A stretch of 64,000 nt of DNA, from the NCBI RefSeq assembly GCF_003751305.1, contig NZ_RJKV01000002.1:310001-374000 (forward strand), read 5' to 3'. A program made the translations under genes and the position numbers. Within the stretch, counting starts at the first letter, position 1. Every line of letters starts with the position of its first letter. Under the pieces are notes generated by a model. That model had not been told where the DNA came from, ran no database searches, and was given only the letters and a program-made list of their open reading frames with translations. Shown piece by piece: positions 56,702 through 64,000 of the stretch. Source of the DNA: Stenotrophomonas rhizophila. Lineage in GTDB: Bacteria; Pseudomonadota; Gammaproteobacteria; Xanthomonadales; Xanthomonadaceae.

Positions 56702-59064
56702 CGTGCGGTCCGCAGCAGCGCTTCTTCCACCAGCGCCTGGGTCAGCACGGTCGGCAGCACCGTCGGCGGTGCGCCCGGGCCGTAGACCACATACAGGGGC
56801 ACGCCGACCGCCTTGTGCTCATCCAGGAACGCGGTGATCTGCGGGTCGACATTGGTGTAGTCGCCGCGCATGTAGACCGCGTTGGTCCGGCGCAGGGTGT
56901 CGCGGAAGGCATCGGTGCCCAGCACCGCGCGCTCGTTGGCCTTGCAGGTCACGCACCAGTCGGCGGTCATGTTGACGAACACCACGCGGTTGTCCTGGCG
57001 CAGGCGGTCCAGCATCTGCGGTGAGTACTCCACCACGTTGTCGCTGGCCGGCTGTGCGGCCTTGGCCGGCGGATCCAGGCGGGTCACGCCCCAGATCGGA
57101 TACAGCGCGGCCAGCACCAGCAGCAGGGCCAGCAGGCCGCCCACGCGCTGACTGCGCCAGCGGCTGCGCTCGAACCACCACAGCGCCAGCGACAGGATAA
57201 CCAGGCCGCCCAGCACCAGCGCCATCGCATCCACGCCGCGCTGCTTGCCCAGCACCCACAGCAGCCAGATCGCGGTGCCGTACATCGGGAAGGCCAGCAC
57301 CAGCTTGAGGGTTTCCATCCACGCGCCGGGGCGCGGCAGGCGACGGGCCAGCGACGGCACGAAGCCGATCAGCAGGAACGGCAGGGCCAGGCCCAGGCCG
57401 AGTGCCAGGAATACCAGCATCGCCTGCAGGCCGGGCGCAGCGAAGGCATAGGCCAGTGCCGGGCCCATGAACGGGGCCACGCACGGGCTGGCCACCACAC
57501 AGGCAAGCACGCCGGTGAAGAAATCCCCGACCGGGCCGCTCCGCGAGGCCAGCGTCTGGCCGACCCCGCCCATGCTGCCGCCCAGGGTGAACACGCCCGA
57601 CAGGCTCAGACCGACGGCGAACATCAGATACACCAGCGCGGCGATGAACCACGGGTGCTGCAGCTGGAAGCCCCAGCCCGCGGCCTGGCCCGCTGCACGC
57701 AGCGCGATCACCAGCGCACCGATCGCAGCGAAGGCGACCAGCACGCCGGCGGTGTACCAGAGTGCATGGCTGCGCGCGCGCTGGCGGCTCTCGCCACTCT
57801 GTGCCACACCCAGCACCTTCAGCGACAGGATCGGCAATACGCACGGCATCAGGTTGAGGATCAGGCCACCGGCCACGGCGAACAGCAGCAGCACCAGCAG
57901 GTTGCCCGGTGCGGCGGCCGGTGAGGCCGGCGGAGGGGTGCGCTGTGCGTTGTCGGCGCTGGCATCCGGGGTGGCGGCGGTGTCGCCCGGCACGGCCAGG
58001 GCCGGCTCGTTCGGGCGGATCAGCATCGGCTGGCTGCCGGTGCCACCGTCGCCGCGGGCCTGCGCGCGCTTGTCGCGATTGGGCAGCGGCGCGATGACCT
58101 CGGTCTTCTGTGCGACCTCATCGGCCTTGGCATTGATCGTGCCGGCCGGCAGCGCCAGCTTCACCCGCCGCGTCATCGGCGGGTAGCAGATGCCATCGGT
58201 CTGGCAGCCCTGGAAGGTGATCACCAGGGTGGCATCGGTGGCATCGGCACGGCTGCGGCGCAGCGGCAGCGGGACGTCGATCTGGTCGAAATACACCGCC
58301 ACGTCGCCGAAGTGCTCATCGCGGTGCGATTTCGCGGCCGGCCATGTCGGCTTGTCCGCGCGGATGCCCGGCGCGCCTTCCAGCGCCAGCGAGGTGCGGT
58401 CGCGATACAGGTAGTAGCCCGGCGCCGGCGTGAACCGCAGCAGCACGGTGTTGCCATCGCCGACGATGGCATCGAAGCCGAAGGCGCGCTCGGACGGCAG
58501 CGGCAACGCCTGAGCGTTGCTGGTGCCGGGCAGGCGCAGCCCGCTGCCGGTGGTGTTGGCGAGTGGGGTGTTGAACGGGGAGGCGGTGCTACTGGCGGCG
58601 GCCGGTGCGGCACTGGCAGTGCCACCGCCGCCGGCCGGCAGCTTCACCTGCAGCGTGCGCTTCTGCGGCGGGTAGCACACGCCCGCATCGGCGCAGCCCT
58701 GGTAGCGCACTTCCAGCGTGACAGTGTCGGTGCCATCGGCGGCCTTGCCGGGCAGCACGCCGGTCAGGCGTTCGCGGTAGGTCTCCACCTCGCCGAAGAA
58801 ATCATCGTGGTGCTTCTTGCCGGCCGGCAGCTGCAGCGCCTCGGCGTCGAAGCCGGCATCGGCCTTGACCGTGGTGCGGTGGCGATACAGGTAATAGCCC
58901 GGGGCGATCTTCCAGTTGATCTCCACGCGGTCGCGGTCGCGCGCCTGCGCGGTGAGCCCGAAGGCCTCATCGACCGGGAGCAGATCCTTTTCGCTGACCG
59001 CCCAGGCCGGCAGGGAGACCACGAGCAACGCGCACAGCGCGGCAACACGACGAAACAGCGTCAT
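56698..59064 (-). CDS. dsbD: Thiol:disulfide interchange protein DsbD with two alpha domains
   Basis: DsbD moves electrons from cytoplasmic thioredoxin to the periplasm. The 788-residue protein starts at ATG 59064 with signal 'VAALCALLVVSLPAWA'. Two DsbD-alpha-type domains occur in tandem: the first has 'APGYYLYRHRT' and 'CADAGVCYPPQKR', the second 'APGYYLYRDRT' and 'CQTDGICYPPMTR'. The membrane domain has 'LMPCVLPILSLKVLG' and 'VASPCVAPFMG' Cys residues, and the C-terminal thioredoxin domain 'ADWCVTCKANERAV'. E. coli DsbD is about 565 residues with a single alpha domain. Its ATG overlaps the cutA stop (TGATG). Confidence 0.94.
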   Translation of the reverse strand: MTLFRRVAALCALLVVSLPAWAVSEKDLLPVDEAFGLTAQARDRDRVEINWKIAPGYYLYRHRTTVKADAGFDAEALQLPAGKKHHDDFFGEVETYRERLTGVLPGKAADGTDTVTLEVRYQGCADAGVCYPPQKRTLQVKLPAGGGGTASAAPAAASSTASPFNTPLANTTGSGLRLPGTSNAQALPLPSERAFGFDAIVGDGNTVLLRFTPAPGYYLYRDRTSLALEGAPGIRADKPTWPAAKSHRDEHFGDVAVYFDQIDVPLPLRRSRADATDATLVITFQGCQTDGICYPPMTRRVKLALPAGTINAKADEVAQKTEVIAPLPNRDKRAQARGDGGTGSQPMLIRPNEPALAVPGDTAATPDASADNAQRTPPPASPAAAPGNLLVLLLFAVAGGLILNLMPCVLPILSLKVLGVAQSGESRQRARSHALWYTAGVLVAFAAIGALVIALRAAGQAAGWGFQLQHPWFIAALVYLMFAVGLSLSGVFTLGGSMGGVGQTLASRSGPVGDFFTGVLACVVASPCVAPFMGPALAYAFAAPGLQAMLVFLALGLGLALPFLLIGFVPSLARRLPRPGAWMETLKLVLAFPMYGTAIWLLWVLGKQRGVDAMALVLGGLVILSLALWWFERSRWRSQRVGGLLALLLVLAALYPIWGVTRLDPPAKAAQPASDNVVEYSPQMLDRLRQDNRVVFVNMTADWCVTCKANERAVLGTDAFRDTLRRTNAVYMRGDYTNVDPQITAFLDEHKAVGVPLYVVYGPGAPPTVLPTVLTQALVEEALLRTAR

Positions 59065-59402
59065 CAATCACTTTCCTCACGGGTCTGCGCCCGAATCCAA
59101 TCCAGGTACGCCGGCAGGCCGGCGCGGGTTTCGACCGCGATGCACTCGGGGAGTTCATACGGGTGCAGGGCCTGCACGCGCGCGATCGCCGCGTCCAGGC
59201 GGCTGCCGGTGGTCTTGATCAACAGTTGGACCTCATGGTCCTCGGTGACCTCGCCCTGCCAGCGGTAGGTCGAATGCGCCCCGTCCAGGCGCGTGACGCA
59301 GGCCGCCAGGCGTTCGTCCACCAGCGCGTGTGCCAGCCGCGTGGCGCAGGCCACGTCGGGGCAGGTGGTGAACAGCAGGAAGACGGGATCGGCAATCGAC
59401 AT
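59064..59402 (-). CDS. cutA: Divalent-cation tolerance protein CutA
   Basis: A 112-residue CutA1-type trimeric protein: 'VFLLFTTCPDVACATRLAHALVDERLAACV', 'STYRWQGEVTEDHEVQLLIKTT', 'ALHPYELPECIAVETRAGLPAYLDWI'. All conserved parts are present. It is linked to copper/divalent-metal tolerance, although its mechanism is unsettled. It heads the cutA-dsbD-tlpA-like operon, with overlapping stop and start codons. Confidence 0.95.
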   Translation of the reverse strand: MSIADPVFLLFTTCPDVACATRLAHALVDERLAACVTRLDGAHSTYRWQGEVTEDHEVQLLIKTTGSRLDAAIARVQALHPYELPECIAVETRAGLPAYLDWIRAQTREESD

Positions 59403-59439
59403 GACCGCCGAGTATAGGACCGCCAGAGGCCAATGGTCC

Positions 59440-59466
59440 GACCGGCGCCGCGAGGGGGCGCCGGTC
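59440..59466. terminator. Hairpin between nuclease gene and cutA
   Basis: GACCGGCGCC / GCGAGGG / GGCGCCGGTC is a 10-bp perfect stem 8 bases after the nuclease stop on the minus strand. It has no T-tract; it probably ends or stabilises the nuclease mRNA. Confidence 0.5.
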
Positions 59467-59474
59467 GGCCGGGC

Positions 59475-61262
59475 TCAGTTGGCCAGCTGGCAGGTGGCCG
59501 GCTTGGCCGAGGTGAACAGCGTCGGGGTGGCCCACTCCGGGTGGTCGATGAACGGATTGCGGTTGCCCTGGAAACTGAAGATCACTTCGTTGCGAGCGCG
59601 TTCTGCCGCGTCCGGCGGGTCGGACAGGTGCCAGTCGATCAAGGTCGAGAGCAGACCCATGTAAGCCGGCGAGGCCGAGGTCTTGACGATCTTGCTGCGG
59701 TCGTCGGTCAGCTCCAGGTCCGGCTCGGACTGCCCGGTTTTGGCATCTTTACCGCCTTCATAACGGATCGCCATGTACATCACCGCACGCGCCATATCGC
59801 CCTTGCGGTGGCCCCACACTTCGAACGAGCCGCCATTGCCATCCGGCGTGCGCACCCAGTTGGAGGTGCCCGGGTAGCCACCACTGCCGCCGCCGAAGCC
59901 ATTGTTGGCCTCGGTCGCGCGTTCACCGCAGTTGCTGTCGCATTTGGCAAAGGGCTTGTTGCCGCGGTCCGCATTCCACTGCGCATCGGTCAGATACAGC
60001 ATGTGGGTGTCGGTATAGGGAGCGTAGGGCAGGCCCTTGTCGCCGGTGGTGCTGGCAAAGCCCAGCGAGTTGGGCCAAGTGTGCTCGCGGTTGTAGGTCA
60101 GCCCGCTGCCGGTGCCTGCGCGCCCGCTGACCTTGGTGTAGCTGCGGTTGCGGTAGGCATCGAGGATCTTGCCGCTGTTGTTGGGATCTTCGTCGGCGAT
60201 TTCCAGGATGGTCCAGGTGCTGGTGCCCGAGCCGCTGTAGGGGTAGGCGGTGTGGCCCTTGATGGTCTCGTGCAGCGAGCAGCGCAGCTGGCTGGGGGTG
60301 GAGGTGGTGACCCGGGCGTAGTACTTGCCCGGAGTGCCAGGGTTGCCCGGATCGGGCGTGGTGGCGGTGGCCACGGTGAAGGCGATGCGCGTATCGGCGG
60401 CCGGGCGTGCGCCCTGGGCATCCTTCACGCGGGTGGCGCGGATGTCGAAGCGGCAGGCTTCCCCCGCCACCAGCGCGGTGTTGGTGGCCAGGGTGAAGCG
60501 GGTGCCGGTGGTCGGGTGGCTCAGCGCCACCGTGCCGGACTGGCCACAGCTCAGCCCGAAGGCGCCGCTGGACAGGGTGACCGGCTCACTGAAGGTGACG
60601 CTCAGGTCGGCGGCAGCCGGGAAGGTGCTGGCGCCCTGCTCGGGGGTGGTGGCGGTGACCGAGGGCGCGGTGTTCGGGCCGGTCGGGCCGCCGCCGCCGC
60701 TGAAGGTCTGACCGTGGTTGCACGCGCCAAAGGTCTGGGTGGCCGATTCGGCCCAGGTGAAATGGGCGTACTGGCTGCCGCTGCCGGTCAGCTGCAGGGA
60801 GGTGCCCGGGGCGGTGCTGTTGGTCTCGCTGACCGGGATGTTCTGGCTGGTCAGGCCTGCCGCGGGCCCCCCGGCGGCGGTGACGGTGCCCTCGTAGCTG
60901 AGGAACTGGACCACCTTGCCGCTGGCGTCGACCAGGGCAATGCCGTCGTTGGGACCGTTCTGGATCCCGTTGGTCGGGTAGCTGACCGTGGCCAGCCGGG
61001 CGCCGCCGCAACTGGCGGTGCCGGCCGGGACCGCGTTGTTGGCGTAGACCGCGGCCGCCGAGGGGTTGCTGCCGTTGTAGAGATAGAGCCGGTAGCCGGA
61101 CAGGTCTTCACCGGCGGTGGCGACCACTTCGATCGCCTCGCCGACGTCCCCGGCCGGGGTGCTGTCGTCGTAATGCAGTTCATTGATGAATACATCGGCC
61201 CGGGCCGGGCTGGTGGCCAGCACCAGCAGGCAGGCCAGGGACAGCGGCGTCAGCAACCTCAT
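59475..61262 (-). CDS. Secreted endonuclease I-family nuclease with lamin-tail and Ig-like domains
   Basis: A 595-residue protein with signal 'LLTPLSLACLLVLATSPARA'. A lamin-tail domain comes first ('DVFINELHYDDSTPAGDVGEAIEV', 'GYRLYLYNGSNPSAAAVY', about 22-165). A Big_5-type Ig-like domain follows (about 190-300; 'VTATTPEQGASTFPAAADLSVTFSEPV'). The endonuclease I domain comes last (about 315-595), with the metal-site motif 'LTYNREHTWPNSLGF', 'DTHMLYLTDAQWNADRGNKPF' and 'GHRKGDMARAVMYMAIRYEGG'. It probably degrades extracellular DNA for nutrient or biofilm use. Confidence 0.93.
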   Translation of the reverse strand: MRLLTPLSLACLLVLATSPARADVFINELHYDDSTPAGDVGEAIEVVATAGEDLSGYRLYLYNGSNPSAAAVYANNAVPAGTASCGGARLATVSYPTNGIQNGPNDGIALVDASGKVVQFLSYEGTVTAAGGPAAGLTSQNIPVSETNSTAPGTSLQLTGSGSQYAHFTWAESATQTFGACNHGQTFSGGGGPTGPNTAPSVTATTPEQGASTFPAAADLSVTFSEPVTLSSGAFGLSCGQSGTVALSHPTTGTRFTLATNTALVAGEACRFDIRATRVKDAQGARPAADTRIAFTVATATTPDPGNPGTPGKYYARVTTSTPSQLRCSLHETIKGHTAYPYSGSGTSTWTILEIADEDPNNSGKILDAYRNRSYTKVSGRAGTGSGLTYNREHTWPNSLGFASTTGDKGLPYAPYTDTHMLYLTDAQWNADRGNKPFAKCDSNCGERATEANNGFGGGSGGYPGTSNWVRTPDGNGGSFEVWGHRKGDMARAVMYMAIRYEGGKDAKTGQSEPDLELTDDRSKIVKTSASPAYMGLLSTLIDWHLSDPPDAAERARNEVIFSFQGNRNPFIDHPEWATPTLFTSAKPATCQLAN

Positions 61263-61413
61263 CTACGGCTCCTTGTGATTGGTCAATGCCGATCGAATCT
61301 ACTCACTCCAGATGACACATCCGTAGGTCTGTCGGATTCGACCTTTCGCATTGAGAACTGCGTCAAACATTCACATCCAGGGCGGGGTCGGCGAAAAAAT
61401 CCGGCCCACTGCC

Positions 61414-61441
61414 CTTGAAAGGGGAGGGGCCAGCACCATCT
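61414..61441 (+). promoter_or_regulatory. Sigma-32 (RpoH) promoter of groESL
   Basis: CTTGAAA (61414-61420), 13 bases, then CACCATCT (61434-61441). The E. coli sigma-32 consensus is CTTGAAA-N11-16-CCCCATNT, so the -35 is exact and the -10 has one mismatch. Transcription would start near 61448, about 110 bases before groES. Confidence 0.75.
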
Positions 61442-61481
61442 CTGCTCTGTCCCGCACCGTCGGGTTTTTTCGTGAGCGTGG

Positions 61482-61508
61482 CTGGCAGTCGCCCTGTGCG
61501 AGTGCTAA
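61482..61508 (+). promoter_or_regulatory. CIRCE element of groESL (HrcA operator)
   Basis: CTGGCAGTC, nine bases, then GAGTGCTAA. The right half is the exact CIRCE consensus; the left half matches TTAGCACTC at 6 of 9 positions. It lies between the predicted sigma-32 start site and groES, the classical place for HrcA repression. Confidence 0.8.
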
Positions 61509-61555
61509 CATCGCCAGACTTTCCTAGACCAATCAACAACTTAAAAGGGTCTCAC

Positions 61556-61843
61556 ATGAGCATCAAGCCGCTTCATGACCGCGTCGTAGTCAAGCCGATC
61601 GAAGCCGACGAAATCTCGTCCGGCGGCATCGTGATTCCGGATTCCGCCAAGGAAAAGTCGACCAAGGGTGAAGTCGTGGCCGTCGGCCCGGGCAAGCCCC
61701 TGGACAACGGCAGCGTGCGCGCGCCGTCGCTGAAGGTCGGTGACAAGGTCATCTACGGCCAGTACGCCGGCAGCAGCTACAAGTCCGAAGGCGTCGAGTT
61801 CAAGGTCCTGCGCGAAGACGACATCCTCGCCATCGTCGGCTGA
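61556..61843 (+). CDS. groES: Co-chaperonin GroES
   Basis: A 95-residue chaperonin-10 starting at ATG 61556 with AAGGG upstream: '[46 protein letters not shown]', the mobile-loop region, and '[13 protein letters not shown]'-type end. It forms the heptameric lid of GroEL. An upstream in-frame open stretch to 61415 lies within the promoter and is rejected. It is controlled by a sigma-32 promoter and CIRCE. Confidence 0.98.
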   Translation: MSIKPLHDRVVVKPIEADEISSGGIVIPDSAKEKSTKGEVVAVGPGKPLDNGSVRAPSLKVGDKVIYGQYAGSSYKSEGVEFKVLREDDILAIVG

Positions 61844-61847
61844 GTGA

Positions 61848-63584
<1,737 letters not shown>

Positions 63585-63585
63585 T

Positions 63586-63647
63586 GTAGAGGCCGGCCTT
63601 CGGTCGGCACGCATCGGAGCGGTAGGTGCCGCCCGTTGGTCGGCACC
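63586..63647 (+). repeat. Two SMAG-like palindromes after groEL
   Basis: A GTAG-headed GC-rich copy begins at 63586 (GGCCGGCCTTCGGTCGGC region). A second, GTAG then GTGCCGCCCGTTGGTCGGCACC, spans 63622-63647. Here both copies point the same way. The first begins only two bases after the groEL stop codon. Confidence 0.65.
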
Positions 63648-63670
63648 CGCCATGCGCCAACGCAGTACAG

Positions 63671-63700
63671 AAAACCCCGCCGGAAGGCGGGGTTTTTTTT
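63671..63700. terminator. groESL terminator
   Basis: AAAACCCCGCC / GGAA / GGCGGGGTTTT continues into eight T residues: an 11-bp stem with a strong T-tract. It also works for the convergent LysR gene because of the A-tract on the other side. Confidence 0.92.
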
Positions 63701-63715
63701 GCGCGTATCACGGGC

Positions 63716-64000
63716 TCACAGCGCGCTGGTCGGCGCCTCGACCTCCTCCTGCAGCCAGCGCAGGAATGCCGCGATGGCCGGATTCTCTTCGGCGCCGGGC
63801 AGGGTGACGGCGTAGTACGCAAACCGCGTCGGCCAGGGATGATTCAGCACGACGGCCAGCCGCCCGCTGGCCACTTCGGCTTCCACATACAGGTCACGCA
63901 CCAGCGCGATGCCCTGGCCCGCTTCCGCGGCGCGGATCAGCAACACGTCGTCATCGAATGCCGGGCCACGTTCGACGCGCGGATCGGGTGGCAGGTCCAG
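63716..64000 (-). CDS. LysR-family regulator, C-terminal end (partial)
   Basis: The frame is open to the window end, so only the last 94 residues are seen. 'GPAFDDDVLLIRAAEAGQGIALVRDLYVEAEVASGRLAVVL' and 'YYAVTLPGAEENPAIAAFLRWLQEEV' match the end of the effector domain of GcvA-type LysR regulators. The target is unknown, and the DNA-binding part lies outside the window. Confidence 0.85.
   Translation of the reverse strand: MDLPPDPRVERGPAFDDDVLLIRAAEAGQGIALVRDLYVEAEVASGRLAVVLNHPWPTRFAYYAVTLPGAEENPAIAAFLRWLQEEVEAPTSAL

Noticed and set aside
61415..61555. N-terminal extension of GroES to an upstream in-frame start
   Set aside because: The stretch covers the sigma-32 promoter and CIRCE, and the normal 95-residue GroES start at 61556 has a good ribosome site.

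Overview
The window is about 64 kb of GC-rich chromosome from a gammaproteobacterium of the Xanthomonadaceae, most likely Stenotrophomonas. Three things point there. The gene orders prmA-DUF3426-fis-purH and aroQ-accB-accC are typical of the family. Small palindromes with a GTAG (or GTAG-like) end, resembling the SMAG repeats known from Stenotrophomonas maltophilia, sit in three intergenic gaps. RpoH, GroEL and DsbD have the expected family features. I saw no rRNA or tRNA genes, insertion sequences, prophage or CRISPR array. The genus is an inference.

Layout. 1-8.9 kb: the 3' part of a giant surface protein built of 552-bp (184-residue) tandem Ig-like repeats, ending in DUF11-like, SdrB-like and OmpA-like parts, directly followed by a 1,226-residue outer-membrane barrel protein. 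9.2-11.1 kb: rpoH, then a RelE/HigB-type toxin-antitoxin pair. 11.1-19 kb (minus strand): prmA, a DUF3426 protein, fis and purH, then an AT-richer gene of unknown function and two paralogous lipoproteins, then purD. 19.2-23.5 kb: two small envelope proteins (plus), then aroQ, a DUF1311 protein, accB and accC (minus). 24-29.8 kb: a roughly 1,945-residue autotransporter with Ig/Fn3-like repeats.

29.9-50 kb is an accessory region: LysR, AraC, HxlR and TetR regulators, three MFS transporters, an orphan hybrid histidine kinase, and an unusual run of exported enzymes (ABM and CMD proteins, a DLH-like hydrolase, a PfpI protein, two NTF2-like proteins, a formamidase-like protein, a serine hydrolase). 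50-53.4 kb: three mini-genes and a short UvrA2-type ATPase. 53.4-59.4 kb: a PepSY-flavodoxin reductase fusion behind a Fur-box-like site, then a thiol-redox operon cutA-dsbD-tlpA-like. 59.5-61.3 kb: a secreted endonuclease I. 61.4-63.7 kb: groES-groEL. The last gene is the 3' end of a LysR regulator.

The best regulatory signal links both ends of the window. Directly before the rpoH start codon lies a perfect inverted repeat with the exact 9-9-9 geometry of the HrcA operator CIRCE (TTAGCAGTC-N9-GACTGCTAA). groES has a degenerate CIRCE and, upstream of it, a near-consensus sigma-32 promoter. If both sites are real, HrcA would control the chaperonin operon and also the heat-shock sigma factor itself. 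The two best candidates for little-described systems are the repeat-protein/outer-membrane-barrel pair at 1-8.9 kb and the exported-enzyme cluster at 29.9-46.8 kb.
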